A stretch of DNA of 64,000 nt from Acinetobacter sp. ANC 4178 (GTDB taxonomy: Bacteria; Pseudomonadota; Gammaproteobacteria; Pseudomonadales; Moraxellaceae), in contig NZ_SJOD01000003.1 in the NCBI RefSeq assembly GCF_004331175.1, positions 186,001 through 250,000 of the forward strand, in the 5' to 3' direction. Positions 1 to 9,376 of the stretch are shown here, in pieces; position 1 is the first letter of the stretch; each line of letters opens with the position of its first letter. Both the position numbers and the translations under genes were made by a program. Under the pieces are notes generated by a model that had not been told where the DNA came from, ran no database searches, and saw nothing but the letters and a program-made list of their open reading frames with translations.

Positions 1-234
1 GTTTTTTGATTCCAAATGTTGGATTTTGAACTGACGAACGCAAGGGATGAACTTGAAAATAACAAATTCACCCCCATCTTTATCCTTAAATTTACATTAA
101 ATATTTTATCAGGCGGCTTATTTGCTGATCATTCCTGATGAGATACATTGCAATTTACAGATAAGTTTATGAAGCAAACTGAGCTATCCAGCACGGTTTT
201 TCACAGTCACAGATTCAACCAAGAGTAAGCAAAG

Positions 235-2124
235 ATGAGCGATATGACTTCCCCTACTTCGCAAGTAGCGGCTCTGATTAGCCGAGGCAAAGAGCAAGGT
301 TACTTAACTTATGCTGAGGTTAACGATCATCTCCCAGACTCGATTACTGAAAGCGAACAGATTGAAGACATTATTCAAATGCTTCAAGACGTGGGTATTC
401 CTGTACACGAACGTGCACCTGAATCTGACGATACAATGTTCGAAGACAATGCAGAAGCTGCCGATGAAGTTGCAGAAGAAGAAGCTGCTGCCGTTCTTGC
501 CTCTGTAGAAAACGAACCTGGTCGCACCACAGACCCTGTACGTATGTACATGCGTGAAATGGGTACTGTTGAGCTTTTAACCCGTGAGGGTGAAATTAGC
601 ATTGCGAAACGTATCGAAGAAGGTATTCGCGATGTTCTGCATTCTATTGCCTACTGGCCAAATGCAGTTGAAGTCGTTTTACAAGAATATAATGATTTTC
701 TAGAAGGCGAACGTCGTCTTGCAGATATTTTATCAGGCTATTTAGACCCTGAAACTGATGAAGAGATTCCAGAAGTCTTGGAAGAAGAAGCTGAAGAAAT
801 TGAAGAAATTGCAGACTCTTCAAGCAAGTCAACCAAAGATGTCAAACTTGATGATGAAGATGAAGATGAAGAGTCTGAAAGTGATGATGATTCTGAAGGT
901 GATTCTGGCCCAGACCCTGAAGTTGCGAAAGTACGTTTTTCAGAACTTTCAAATGCGTGGGAACAAACCAAAACCGTAATTGCGAAACATGGTCGTAATA
1001 GCGACGAGGCTAAAGCTGCGCTTGAAGCCCTTGCAACTGTGTTTATGATGTTCAAATTTACTCCGCGTCTATTTGATATCATTTCAGAAATGATTCGTGG
1101 CACTCACGACCAAATTCGTACGTCTGAACGCGAAGTAATGCGCTACGCAGTTCGTCGTGGCCGTATGGATCGTACTCAATTCCGTACATCTTTCCCAGGT
1201 CAAGAATCAAACTTTGCTTGGTTAGATGAACAAATTGCCAAAGCGCCAGCTGAGCATAAAGCGCATTTAGAAAAAGTGCGTCCTGATGTGCTTGCTTTCC
1301 AACAGAAAATTGCCGACATCGAAAAAGAATTGGACTTGAATGTAAAAGACATTAAAGACATTTCTAAACGTATGGCTGTGGGTGAAGCAAAAGCACGTCG
1401 TGCGAAAAAGGAAATGGTTGAAGCCAACCTTCGTTTGGTAATTTCGATTGCGAAAAAATATACCAACCGTGGCTTACAGTTCCTAGACTTAATTCAAGAA
1501 GGTAACATCGGCTTGATGAAGGCAGTTGACAAGTTTGAATACCGTCGTGGTTATAAGTTCTCGACTTATGCAACATGGTGGATTCGTCAGGCGATTACCC
1601 GCTCAATTGCCGACCAAGCACGTACCATTCGTATTCCAGTACACATGATCGAAACCATTAACAAGATCAACCGTGTATCTCGTCAACTTCTTCAAGAAAT
1701 GGGCCGTGAACCTACACCTGAAGAACTCGGCGAACGTTTGGAAATGGACGAGGTTAAAGTTCGTAAAGTCCTCAAAATTGCCAAAGAGCCGATTTCTATG
1801 GAAACGCCAATTGGTGATGATGAAGATTCGCACTTGGGTGACTTCATTGAAGACAGTAACATCACCTCACCAGTTGATGCTGCAACGTCTGAAGGCTTAA
1901 AAGAAGCAACACGTGAAGTGCTTGAAAACTTGACTGAACGTGAAGCCAAAGTCTTGAAAATGCGTTTTGGTATTGATATGCCAACCGATCATACTTTAGA
2001 AGAAGTAGGTAAACAGTTTGATGTAACACGTGAACGTATTCGTCAGATTGAAGCCAAAGCACTTCGTAAGTTACGTCATCCTTCTCGTTCTGAACACTTA
2101 CGTTCATTCCTAGAAAACGACTAA
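235..2124 (+). CDS. rpoD: RNA polymerase primary sigma factor RpoD (sigma-70)
   Basis: The 629-residue protein is the housekeeping sigma factor that directs RNA polymerase to most promoters. Region 1.1 is at the N-terminus. A very acidic, low-complexity stretch (about residues 180-225, runs of E and D) sits in the variable non-conserved region. Region 2 begins near residue 396 ([18 protein letters not shown]) and includes the -10 recognition helix ([17 protein letters not shown]). Region 4 near residues 585-615 carries the helix-turn-helix ([18 protein letters not shown]). The ATG follows a purine-rich AAGAG. Two hairpins follow the stop before the next gene. Length and motifs fit the family fully. 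Confidence 0.99.
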   Translation: MSDMTSPTSQVAALISRGKEQGYLTYAEVNDHLPDSITESEQIEDIIQMLQDVGIPVHERAPESDDTMFEDNAEAADEVAEEEAAAVLASVENEPGRTTDPVRMYMREMGTVELLTREGEISIAKRIEEGIRDVLHSIAYWPNAVEVVLQEYNDFLEGERRLADILSGYLDPETDEEIPEVLEEEAEEIEEIADSSSKSTKDVKLDDEDEDEESESDDDSEGDSGPDPEVAKVRFSELSNAWEQTKTVIAKHGRNSDEAKAALEALATVFMMFKFTPRLFDIISEMIRGTHDQIRTSEREVMRYAVRRGRMDRTQFRTSFPGQESNFAWLDEQIAKAPAEHKAHLEKVRPDVLAFQQKIADIEKELDLNVKDIKDISKRMAVGEAKARRAKKEMVEANLRLVISIAKKYTNRGLQFLDLIQEGNIGLMKAVDKFEYRRGYKFSTYATWWIRQAITRSIADQARTIRIPVHMIETINKINRVSRQLLQEMGREPTPEELGERLEMDEVKVRKVLKIAKEPISMETPIGDDEDSHLGDFIEDSNITSPVDAATSEGLKEATREVLENLTEREAKVLKMRFGIDMPTDHTLEEVGKQFDVTRERIRQIEAKALRKLRHPSRSEHLRSFLEND

Positions 2125-2193
2125 TTTGTATAGATACGATGGAGACTTGAAATTTTATCGCTTGTCTCCATTATGTATTTAAGAGCAACACCT

Positions 2194-2217
2194 AACGCCT
2201 GCAGTTTCGCAGGCGTT
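2194..2217 (+). terminator. Hairpin after rpoD
   Basis: Nine-base arms AACGCCTGC and GCAGGCGTT face each other around a short loop, but only three T follow, so this is a weak intrinsic terminator or a processing hairpin. A second inverted repeat (ATGGAGAC and GTCTCCAT) lies just upstream at about 2139-2172. Confidence 0.55.
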
Positions 2218-2240
2218 TGAAATAAGGGGGACTGACGCTC

Positions 2241-2534
2241 ATGACTATGTTAGACCGTACACCATCTCGTGAATTACAAGAACATCTTTGGGTGTTCCCA
2301 ATGGACTACCCGATTAAACTCATAGGTCTTGCTGGCACTGAGTTACATGTTGCTGTAGTTGAAATTTTAGTAAAACATTTCCCTGAGTTTGATGGTAAAT
2401 CGATTCAAGTACAACCATCACGCACGGGTAAATATCATTCTTTAACCGCTCAATTGCGTTTTGAAGAATTAGAACAAGTTCATCAGTTATATGCAGATCT
2501 TGCGGCTTGTCCGTTAATTAAAACTGCACTATAA
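2241..2534 (+). CDS. YbeD-like DUF493 family protein
   Basis: This 97-residue protein fits DUF493 (E. coli YbeD), a small ferredoxin-like fold resembling ACT-type regulatory domains. Visible family features are the start of the fold at FPMDYPIKLIGLAG, then LVKHFPEF and the SRTGKYHSLTAQLRFE strand. No catalytic residues are known. In E. coli ybeD also lies directly before lipB, and that order is kept here, although a strong terminator separates the two genes. A second in-frame ATG at 2247 is an alternative start; an AAGGGGG lies upstream of both. Function is unproven. Confidence 0.9.
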   Translation: MTMLDRTPSRELQEHLWVFPMDYPIKLIGLAGTELHVAVVEILVKHFPEFDGKSIQVQPSRTGKYHSLTAQLRFEELEQVHQLYADLAACPLIKTAL

Positions 2535-2540
2535 GCACTC

Positions 2541-2569
2541 AAAAAAACACGCGAACTGCGTGTTTTTTT
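2541..2569 (+). terminator. Rho-independent terminator after the YbeD-like gene
   Basis: The arms AAAACACGC and GCGTGTTTT enclose a 5-base loop and are followed by a T-run; the A-run on the other side could make it work in both directions. Confidence 0.85.
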
Positions 2570-2667
2570 ATGTCACTTTGAATTCCATTCCAGATATATC
2601 TCCCTATCCTACTCAGCTCGGCTTATAATTTAGCTCACATTCCAATATTGATAAGGATGCTGTCGAC

Positions 2668-3330
2668 GTGACTGATGCTGTACTCAAACCCACTTTAATC
2701 ATTCGTCAATTTACTCAGCTTACCCCTTATGCCGATCGCTTTCAGGACATGAAACAATTGACCGAGCAGCGTGATGCAGAAACACCTGACGAACTGTGGT
2801 TATTACAACATCCCGATGTCTTGACTCAAGGTCAAGCAGGCAAACCAGAACACATTTTAATTCCTTCCAACATTCCTGTGGTACAGACAGATCGGGGCGG
2901 ACAAGTGACATGGCATGGCCCTGGTCAATTGGTGGCTTACTTCATGTTTGATTTAAATCGCCTAGGTTGGAATGTGCGCACACTGGTGTCTTATGCGGAA
3001 AACTTGATGATTGAGTTACTGAATAAGTACGGAATTGAAGCGTATGCCAAACCCGATGCGCCTGGTGTGTATGTAAATGAGCGCAAAATAGGATCTTTAG
3101 GGTTTAAAATTCGTCGTGGACGTAGTTATCACGGACTCGCACTCAATATTAATTGTGATTTAACTGGTTTTCATACCATCAATCCATGTGGCTACGCGGG
3201 TCTAGAAATGGTCCGCATTCATGACTTAATTGAACAAAACCCACCAAGTTTTGAAAACTTATGCGTCGATATCATTGAAACTTTAGAAAACAGCGGGTAC
3301 TTTAATAAAGTTCAAATTGTTCAACAATAA
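2668..3330 (+). CDS. lipB: Octanoyltransferase LipB
   Basis: LipB moves the octanoyl group from octanoyl-ACP to the lipoyl domains of 2-oxoacid dehydrogenases and GcvH, the first step of lipoate assembly in the cytoplasm. The 220 residues include the signature RGGQVTWHGPGQLVAYF, the GSLGFKIRRG segment with the catalytic lysine near residue 146, and NINCDLTGFHTINPCG with the active-site cysteine near residue 174. The start is GTG at 2668, preceded by AAGGA about ten bases upstream; no earlier in-frame ATG fits. lipA is not in the window. Confidence 0.97.
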   Translation: MTDAVLKPTLIIRQFTQLTPYADRFQDMKQLTEQRDAETPDELWLLQHPDVLTQGQAGKPEHILIPSNIPVVQTDRGGQVTWHGPGQLVAYFMFDLNRLGWNVRTLVSYAENLMIELLNKYGIEAYAKPDAPGVYVNERKIGSLGFKIRRGRSYHGLALNINCDLTGFHTINPCGYAGLEMVRIHDLIEQNPPSFENLCVDIIETLENSGYFNKVQIVQQ

Positions 3331-3411
3331 GCACTTTACTTTATACAGTGAAATAAATTAGAGTATTTACTCTAAATAAAATAAAAGACTCTTAAACTAA
3401 GGGATAAGCAA

Positions 3412-3945
3412 GTGATTTTAAACAAATCAGTAAAACCTGCTTTACAGCTCGGCTATGTCAAACTCATGATGGATGTGATTGGCAGAGGATTGGTTATGGC
3501 AAGTCAGGTGGATGATGAAGTTAAGCAGGAAGTTGCAAAATTTCCTGCAAATTTCGTATTGTCCATGAAGGTATTCCCGCATGGTCCTGCTTTTATTGCC
3601 AAAGTCACCGATAATCATGAATTGATATTATTGAATGAAACCGAGCAAAAACCAGACCTCACCATTACATTCAAACATCTCAGTCATGCCTTTTTAGTCT
3701 TTTCTTTTCAGGAAAGTACAGCCCAAGCATTTGCCAATGACCGAATGATTGCCGATGGTGATTTATCTTATGCCATTCGTTTAGTTCGTTGCTTGAATAA
3801 AATGGAAGCGTTGATTTTACCGAAATTACTGGCTGAACTTGCAGTCAAACAATACCCACACGAACTAAGCCTAAAAGAAAAGCTTACAGGCGCAGCCAAT
3901 ATTTATCTTAAAGTGGCTCAATCATATTTCAAACGGAGTGCATAA
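3412..3945 (+). CDS. SCP2-like sterol/lipid-binding domain protein
   Basis: A 177-residue protein resembling the SCP2 lipid-carrier domain. Its core (about residues 45-125) shows the alternating strand pattern FVLSMKVF, AFIAKVTDN, LILLNE, LTITFKHL, then helices ending in KMEALILPKLLAELAVKQYP, a tail I associate with these bacterial proteins. The start is GTG at 3412 with AAGGGA upstream. The stop TAA is one base before the ATG of the iron alcohol dehydrogenase, so the two are translationally coupled and probably act on related hydrophobic alcohols or aldehydes; that link is inference. No signal peptide is seen. Confidence 0.75.
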   Translation: MILNKSVKPALQLGYVKLMMDVIGRGLVMASQVDDEVKQEVAKFPANFVLSMKVFPHGPAFIAKVTDNHELILLNETEQKPDLTITFKHLSHAFLVFSFQESTAQAFANDRMIADGDLSYAIRLVRCLNKMEALILPKLLAELAVKQYPHELSLKEKLTGAANIYLKVAQSYFKRSA

Positions 3946-3946
3946 C

Positions 3947-5131
3947 ATGGCAAAGCCTTATTATGAATTTTTTTGCCCAGTTAAAGTTATTGCAGGTAAT
4001 GCCGCGTTAGAGCATATTCCTTTTGAACTTGCGACTTTAGGTGCCAAACGCCCTATGATCATTACCGACAAAGGTGTACGTGGTAACCAATTATTAGCAC
4101 CCATTGAAGCTGCCTTTGAATCAACCGACGCCGTGATTGGCTGTATTTTTGATGATGTTCCACCTGATTCAAGCCTAGATACTGTTCGTCAAGCTGCTGC
4201 CTTATATCGTGAAAACCAATGTGATGCGATTATTGCCGTTGGTGGTGGTTCAGTGATTGATACATCTAAAGCTACCAATATTTTAGTCAGTGAAGGCGGT
4301 GATGATTTACTGCAATATTCAGGCGCACACAACTTACCTAAGCCTTTAAAACCTTTCTTTGTGATTCCAACCACATCAGGTACAGGCTCTGAAGTGACTA
4401 TGGTTGCTGTTGTATCAGACAAGACCAAGAATGTAAAAATGGCTTTTGCTTCATACTATCTAATGCCACATGCTGCAATTCTTGATCCGCGTATGACCCT
4501 TACTTTGCCGCCACATCTCACCGCGATGACTGCGATGGATGCACTGACACATGCTGTTGAAGCCTACACTTGCATGGCCGCCAACCCAATCAGTGATGCC
4601 TATGCAACGGCTGCAATCAAAAAAATCTGCAGCAACTTGTTTAATGTTTTAGATAACCCAAACGATTCACAAGGTCGTTTAGAATTGGCGCAAGCATCGA
4701 CTATGGCTGGTATTGCCTTCTCTAATTCTATGGTTGGTCTGGTTCATTCTTTAGGACATGCACTCGGTGCTGTGGCTCACCTCCCCCACGGTCTATGCAT
4801 GAATTTATTCTTGCCTTATGTATTGGAATACAACAAAGAAGTGAATGGTGACAAAATCGCAGATCTATTACTTCCTCTTGCAGGAGCCGATATTTATGCA
4901 CAAACCCCAGCACATTTACGTGCAGGTAAAGCCATCACGACCATTCAAGCGATGCGTGACCGTTTGTTCAGCCTAACTAAACTACCAAGAACGCTTCAAG
5001 AAACAGGTAAAGTTACCGAGGCTCAACTAGATGAAGTGGCTGAAAAAGCCTTAAATGATGGTTCCATCATCTATAATCCGAAAGAAGCATCCTTTGAAGA
5101 CTTAAGATCAATTCTTCAAAAAGCATGGTAA
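3947..5131 (+). CDS. Iron-containing alcohol dehydrogenase
   Basis: A 394-residue group III alcohol dehydrogenase, oxidising alcohols or reducing aldehydes with NAD(P). The nucleotide-binding loop is IIAVGGGSVIDTSK (about residues 88-101). The metal site is visible as DALTHAVEAY and, further on, HSLGHALGAVAHLPHG, giving the usual Asp and three His ligands. ATG 3947 is chosen over GTG 3938 because GGAG at 3935-3938 is correctly spaced for the ATG and the GTG lies inside it. It follows the SCP2-like gene by one base. The substrate cannot be told from sequence. Confidence 0.93.
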   Translation: MAKPYYEFFCPVKVIAGNAALEHIPFELATLGAKRPMIITDKGVRGNQLLAPIEAAFESTDAVIGCIFDDVPPDSSLDTVRQAAALYRENQCDAIIAVGGGSVIDTSKATNILVSEGGDDLLQYSGAHNLPKPLKPFFVIPTTSGTGSEVTMVAVVSDKTKNVKMAFASYYLMPHAAILDPRMTLTLPPHLTAMTAMDALTHAVEAYTCMAANPISDAYATAAIKKICSNLFNVLDNPNDSQGRLELAQASTMAGIAFSNSMVGLVHSLGHALGAVAHLPHGLCMNLFLPYVLEYNKEVNGDKIADLLLPLAGADIYAQTPAHLRAGKAITTIQAMRDRLFSLTKLPRTLQETGKVTEAQLDEVAEKALNDGSIIYNPKEASFEDLRSILQKAW

Positions 5132-5144
5132 AAATGCAATAAAT

Positions 5145-5178
5145 AAAAAAGCCTGATGTTCCAACATCAGGCTTTTTT
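5145..5178 (+). terminator. Rho-independent terminator after the alcohol dehydrogenase
   Basis: The arms AAAAAAGCCTGATGTT and AACATCAGGCTTTTTT form a long stem with a very short loop and a U-tract. Confidence 0.93.
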
Positions 5179-5305
5179 ATAAATGACACATTAGTCATTT
5201 ATTTTTTACCTATTTGGCAGAGAATTTGCTAAAAAATTCTACAAAAATACTGACAAGTGACATCAATTTAGGATAGATTGGCGCACTTTATTTTATTCGT
5301 AGGGG

Positions 5306-5328
5306 GGATCGTTCGTCTCAAACGATCC
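5306..5328 (+). promoter_or_regulatory. Perfect hairpin in the leader of the APC permease gene
   Basis: Eight-base arms GGATCGTT and AACGATCC enclose a 7-base loop, 47 bases before the TTG start of the permease. No U-tract follows, so it is not a terminator; it could be an operator or an RNA structure. Confidence 0.5.
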
Positions 5329-5375
5329 TTATAAACATGACTGATCCTTGATCAACGATTAAGAGGATAACGCCG

Positions 5376-6773
5376 TTGACAAATAACTCTGGGACTCAAT
5401 CGGCAGCTAAACTGCAAAAAACGCTTGGATTTTGGCACATCGTCATTATTGGCCTAGCATATATTCAGCCAATGACCTTGTTTGATACTTTTGGTTTAGT
5501 ATCTGAAGAAAGCCATTATCATGTTCCAACCTCTTATATTATTGCCTTGGTTGCGATCCTATTTACCTCTATTAGTTACGGACACATGATCCGTCGCTAC
5601 CCATCCTCAGGTTCCGCCTATACCTATGCCCAAAAATCCATTCACCCGAATGTCGGCTTTATGGTGGGTTGGTCATCTTGGTTAGACTATCTATTATCGC
5701 CAATGGTCAACATTGTTCTGGCAGTAATTTATTTAGAGGCCTTATTCCCAGATGTAAACCATTGGGTTTGGGTTTTAGGTCTTACTGCACTGATGACAGG
5801 GGTTAACTTACGCGGTGCGCGTTTTGTTGCAAACTTTAACAGTCTGATTGTTTTCGTTCAGTTGGGGGTAATTGCATACTTTACATGGATGGTGTATCAA
5901 TTACTGGCTGGTGGCGTGAATGCAGATGGCACTCTGGTCAATGCGAAATATCAGCTTTGGAGCCTTGAACCATTTTGGAACGAGATGACCACTGTTGGTG
6001 CATTAATTACAGGTGCAACGTTACTCTGCTTCTCTTTCACAGGGTTTGACTCTTTAAGTTCGTTGGCAGAAGAAACCAAAGACACTGAAAAAACCCTACC
6101 TAAAGCTATTTTCATGACGGCATTATTTGCAGGTGTGATTTTCATCATCAGCACCTATTTCATGCAAATTTACTTCCCGAATGATCCAAAAACTTACTTT
6201 GAAGATGTCGCTGCAACTCAGCCAGATATCTTACAAGCTGTAGGTGGCGTGGCCTTCAAAACAGCGGTACTGTATTTTGCAATTGTAACGGTAATGGCAT
6301 CAGGTATTTCTGCACATGCGGGTGTATCACGCTTAATGTATGTGATGGGTCGTGATGGCGTAATCAATAAAAAAATCTTTGGTCATATCAGCCCAAAAAC
6401 CTATACTCCGTCTTACAATATTTTGATTGTCGGTGTGGTGGCTTTAACTGCTGGCTTTATGGACCTCGATATTGTGATCTCAATGATTAGTTTTGGTGCT
6501 TTAACCGCTTTCACTTTTGTGAATCTATCGGTGATTTCACGTTATGCACTACGTGATGGTCGTACTAAATCAGCCAAAGAGATTATCAACTTCGTGGTTA
6601 TTCCAATGCTTGGTTTCCTCAGTATTTTTGCCATGTGGCTTGAAATTGAAGAAACTGCTTTGAAATATGGTCTGTGGTGGGCAATGTTTGGGATTTTATA
6701 CTTAGGTTATAAAACCAAAGGGTTCAAACAACCAGCTCCGCAACATAATGAATTTGATGATCATCATCATTAA
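5376..6773 (+). CDS. APC-superfamily amino acid permease
   Basis: A 465-residue inner-membrane transporter of the amino acid-polyamine-organocation superfamily. The N-terminus LGFWHIVIIGLAYIQPMTLFDTFG is the unwound first helix of this group. About 12 membrane segments follow, with SSGSAYTYAQKSIHPNVGFMVGWSSWLDYL and GFDSLSSLAEETKDTEKTLPKAI as typical loops. The start is TTG at 5376 behind AAGAGGA; the first in-frame ATG would cut into helix 1. The C-terminus ends in an acidic, histidine-rich tail (DDHHH), possibly metal-binding or without function. A putrescine or amino acid substrate is likely, but the exact one cannot be read. Confidence 0.88.
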   Translation: MTNNSGTQSAAKLQKTLGFWHIVIIGLAYIQPMTLFDTFGLVSEESHYHVPTSYIIALVAILFTSISYGHMIRRYPSSGSAYTYAQKSIHPNVGFMVGWSSWLDYLLSPMVNIVLAVIYLEALFPDVNHWVWVLGLTALMTGVNLRGARFVANFNSLIVFVQLGVIAYFTWMVYQLLAGGVNADGTLVNAKYQLWSLEPFWNEMTTVGALITGATLLCFSFTGFDSLSSLAEETKDTEKTLPKAIFMTALFAGVIFIISTYFMQIYFPNDPKTYFEDVAATQPDILQAVGGVAFKTAVLYFAIVTVMASGISAHAGVSRLMYVMGRDGVINKKIFGHISPKTYTPSYNILIVGVVALTAGFMDLDIVISMISFGALTAFTFVNLSVISRYALRDGRTKSAKEIINFVVIPMLGFLSIFAMWLEIEETALKYGLWWAMFGILYLGYKTKGFKQPAPQHNEFDDHHH

Positions 6774-6781
6774 TTTTCATA

Positions 6782-6810
6782 AAAAAAAGACGCTTAATGC
6801 GTCTTTTTTT
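6782..6810 (+). terminator. Bidirectional terminator between convergent genes
   Basis: The stem AAAAGACGC / GCGTCTTTT with loop TTAAT is flanked by A and T runs, so it can serve both the permease (+) and the flavodoxin gene (-). Confidence 0.9.
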
Positions 6811-6818
6811 ATTCTGGC

Positions 6819-7373
6819 TTATGCCAAAAACTTATCGGTAATGGTGGCGATACGCTGTGCATAAACTTTTGCTGTTGCGAGGTCACCACTCGGAATTTCA
6901 TCAACACTTGCATCTGACGGTGTTTGGACCAATAAGCCCACAGAACCACCTAAATTGTTCACATCTTCACGGGTGGCTGATTTACTATTGGCAGGCAATA
7001 AACCTAAGCTTACCCAAATCCCTCCATGCTGTGAAGCAAGGGTTTGCAATTGAATCAAAGTAACCTGTTTATCTCCATTTAAACTGGCACTATTGGTAAA
7101 TCCACCAAAAATTTTGTCTTGCCACGCACGTGTGAACCATTTTTTTGACGATGCATCTGCAAACTTTTTAAATTGCCAAGGTGCAGTTCCCATGTAAGTA
7201 GGTGCACCAAATACAATCGCATCAGATTGATCGAGTGTCGCCCAATCCTGTTCTTGAATATCACCATTTGCATCAATTTCAATTAGATTTGCTGAAATTT
7301 CCTGAGCAAAAGTTTGTGCAATCACTTTGGTATGACCATAGCCAGAAAAATAAACCACTGAAATATTCGACAT
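6819..7373 (-). CDS. Flavodoxin-family NAD(P)H:quinone reductase-like protein
   Basis: A 184-residue flavodoxin-fold protein. The FMN-phosphate loop follows the first strand (VVYFSGYGHTKVIAQ), and the second FMN-binding loop is PTYMGTAPWQFKKFAD. It resembles WrbA-type quinone reductases but is a little shorter and lacks enough signature to say so firmly. ATG 7373 is preceded by GAGGA. It lies 103 bases downstream of an SDR gene on the same strand, and that pair diverges from an HxlR-type regulator, a layout common for quinone or aldehyde stress detoxification; the pairing with the regulator is inference. Confidence 0.85.
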   Translation of the reverse strand: MSNISVVYFSGYGHTKVIAQTFAQEISANLIEIDANGDIQEQDWATLDQSDAIVFGAPTYMGTAPWQFKKFADASSKKWFTRAWQDKIFGGFTNSASLNGDKQVTLIQLQTLASQHGGIWVSLGLLPANSKSATREDVNNLGGSVGLLVQTPSDASVDEIPSGDLATAKVYAQRIATITDKFLA

Positions 7374-7476
7374 CTTGTTTTCCTCAATTTAAATAAAACT
7401 ATTTTGTATTCGATTGTTGATTAATATTTTGAGGCTTCATGTTAATACCATCATGCAGCCACACCATTACTTTTTA

Positions 7477-8193
7477 CTAAATCTGATCAGGTTTCAGTTT
7501 GACATAGCTTGCAACTACATCACTCAAACCTTGTTTCAAACTTTGTGTTTTCTCTCCCACCAAAACTTCATAAGCATTTTGTTGAATCCCAGCAAAGATC
7601 TGCTCTGCAACAAACTCAGGACTAAACTTGGGAATTGGTAAACCCCGTGTTAAATCAGTATCAATAAATCCGACATGCACCCCCATTACCTGAATATGAA
7701 ACTGAGATAACCACTGGCGACTGGAGTTGGTATAAGACCATGCGGCAGCTTTAGAAATTGCATAACCAGTTAATGACGTACTTGGTTCCCAAGATACATC
7801 CGATAAAATATTCACGACATAACTTTGTTGGTTTTGCTGCAAAATGGGTGAAAATATTTGTGTCACCCGCATCATGCCAAACAAATTGGTTTCTAAAATT
7901 TTATGGGTGGTCTCAATAATATTGGCATCAACGGGATGCGTATTTAAAAGGGCGATACCCGCATTGTTCACCAAAATGGTGGTATCGGCACAGGTTTGCG
8001 CTGCACGCTGGATAGACTGCTCATCATTCACATCAAGTTGCACAGGAATTAAACCTTGTTCTTGAAAACCCGCAATCTCGCGCATTCCAACATATACTTT
8101 TTTTGCGCCTTGTTTCCGTGCTTCACGCGCAATAGCTAAACCTAAACCGCGATTAGCACCTGTAATAAAAACAACGGCATCCGTAACGTTCAT
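7477..8193 (-). CDS. SDR family oxidoreductase
   Basis: A short-chain dehydrogenase of about 238 residues using NAD(P)H. Near the N-terminus is the cofactor loop TGANRGLG; LVNNAGIA follows at about residue 80, and the catalytic YAISK near residue 150, with the usual Ser in NILSDVS. I choose ATG 8193 because the family's first strand (DAVVFITGANRG) starts four residues later and GGGGATGGG lies upstream; TTG 8211 or ATG 8205 would only add a few residues. It diverges from the HxlR regulator at 8375, across a palindromic operator. Substrate unknown. Confidence 0.88.
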   Translation of the reverse strand: MNVTDAVVFITGANRGLGLAIAREARKQGAKKVYVGMREIAGFQEQGLIPVQLDVNDEQSIQRAAQTCADTTILVNNAGIALLNTHPVDANIIETTHKILETNLFGMMRVTQIFSPILQQNQQSYVVNILSDVSWEPSTSLTGYAISKAAAWSYTNSSRQWLSQFHIQVMGVHVGFIDTDLTRGLPIPKFSPEFVAEQIFAGIQQNAYEVLVGEKTQSLKQGLSDVVASYVKLKPDQI

Positions 8194-8301
8194 TGCATGA
8201 CCCATCCCCAAAATGACTGTTGATTACGATACAGCCCCTAATTAAGGCAGTAGCATAATCTTTATTCATTCATGATACACTTATGAAACCTAGTATCAAT
8301 T

Positions 8302-8319
8302 AGTTACCACTTGGTAACT
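8302..8319. promoter_or_regulatory. Palindromic operator between SDR and hxlR-type genes
   Basis: Perfect 8-base arms AGTTACCA and TGGTAACT flank the spacer CT in the 181-base divergent intergenic region. HxlR-family regulators often bind such palindromes beside their own gene. Binding by the adjacent regulator is inferred. Confidence 0.65.
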
Positions 8320-8374
8320 GGTATTAAAATTGATATTTAAAGTGGAAAAATGTAAGCAGTGAGGTCGACAATTC

Positions 8375-8761
8375 ATGAATAAACCATTGAAATTTAATAT
8401 TTTTCATCCAGATTGTCCTGCCCGACTTTTTTTTGAAAAATTTGCAGACAAGTGGATTTTATTGATTGTGTATACGCTGGATCAAGAATCACAACATTTT
8501 AATGAATTGAAAAAGAATATCTTAGGGATTTCACCCAAAGTACTCTCACAAAAATTAAAGATATTAGAACGAGACGGTTTTTTAACACGCACTATTCACG
8601 AAGACAATGTGATTCGCGTTGAATATGCACTGACGGAGATAGGCAAAGATTTTGTGCAAAATGCCTATCAAATGAAGGATTGGGTCGAAGCCAATATGGG
8701 GAAAGTCTTAAAATCTAGACATGGATTTGATCAACGTCTAGAACAAGCAGAGTCCGTTTAA
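8375..8761 (+). CDS. HxlR-family transcriptional regulator
   Basis: A 128-residue winged-helix protein of the HxlR family. Family marks are the N-terminal Cys (HPDCPARLFFEKFADKWILLIVYTL), the helix-turn-helix FNELKKNILGISPKVLSQKLKILERDGFLTRT, and the wing VRVEYALTEIGKDF. The cysteine near residue 14 matches the redox or electrophile-sensing position known in some relatives. It is divergent from the SDR-flavodoxin pair, with a palindrome between, and most likely controls that pair and itself. Its end overlaps a hairpin (GCAGAGTC / GACTCTGC) around the stop codon. Confidence 0.93.
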   Translation: MNKPLKFNIFHPDCPARLFFEKFADKWILLIVYTLDQESQHFNELKKNILGISPKVLSQKLKILERDGFLTRTIHEDNVIRVEYALTEIGKDFVQNAYQMKDWVEANMGKVLKSRHGFDQRLEQAESV

Positions 8762-8785
8762 ATCGACTCTGCCACGCTACTTATT

Positions 8786-9271
8786 TTATTCTTCTGCCAG
8801 TTGTTTAAAGCCTTGCTGACGCCATGCTTCATAGACGATTACCGCAGTGGCATTGGATAAATTCAAACTGCGAGAATTCGCTGCCATCGGTAAACGAATC
8901 CAATGTTGCTGCGGAAACATTAAACGCACATGTTCAGGTAAACCCCGTGTTTCTGGTCCCATTAATAATGCAATTGGTCGATTCAAATCAGAAGTATGTG
9001 GAGTCTCTGTACCTTTGGTGGTTAAAGGATAGATGGCATCTTTATCCACACCTTGCGTTGCCAAAAATTCAAGACATTGTTCAATATTGTCCCAAATTTG
9101 CATGCGTGCCCACTCATGATAATCCAAACCAGCACGCTTTAATTTTTTATCATCCAACTCAAAGCCTAAAGGCTTGACCAAATGTAACTGCGCTCCTGTA
9201 TTGGCACATAAACGAATGATATTTCCTGTGTTGGCAGGAATTTCAGGCTCGTATAAAACAACATGAATCAC
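8786..9271 (-). CDS. trmL: tRNA (cytidine/uridine-34 2'-O)-methyltransferase TrmL
   Basis: A 161-residue SPOUT methyltransferase that modifies the wobble position of tRNA-Leu isoacceptors with S-adenosylmethionine. Visible are the N-terminal [23 protein letters not shown], the family segment [11 protein letters not shown], and the knot region [11 protein letters not shown] ... [28 protein letters not shown]. Length and motifs match TrmL rather than the larger TrmH. It is convergent with the HxlR gene, 24 bases apart. Confidence 0.95.
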   Translation of the reverse strand: MIHVVLYEPEIPANTGNIIRLCANTGAQLHLVKPLGFELDDKKLKRAGLDYHEWARMQIWDNIEQCLEFLATQGVDKDAIYPLTTKGTETPHTSDLNRPIALLMGPETRGLPEHVRLMFPQQHWIRLPMAANSRSLNLSNATAVIVYEAWRQQGFKQLAEE

Positions 9272-9376
9272 AGGATTTCTCTACTTAAAAACATGGCTAG
9301 CACAAAGATTGCTTATTCCTTTCCGAATAATTATTTCCTGATGCTTAGCGGATTGAATGAAACAATGGCAAGCTTT

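Noticed and set aside
738-1103. Ser-rich leftward frame in rpoD
   Set aside because: It is the complement of the acidic GAA/GAT-rich stretch of the sigma factor.
2139-2217. Riboswitch or leader RNA between rpoD and the YbeD-like gene
   Set aside because: Only two simple hairpins are present, with no recognisable aptamer pattern.
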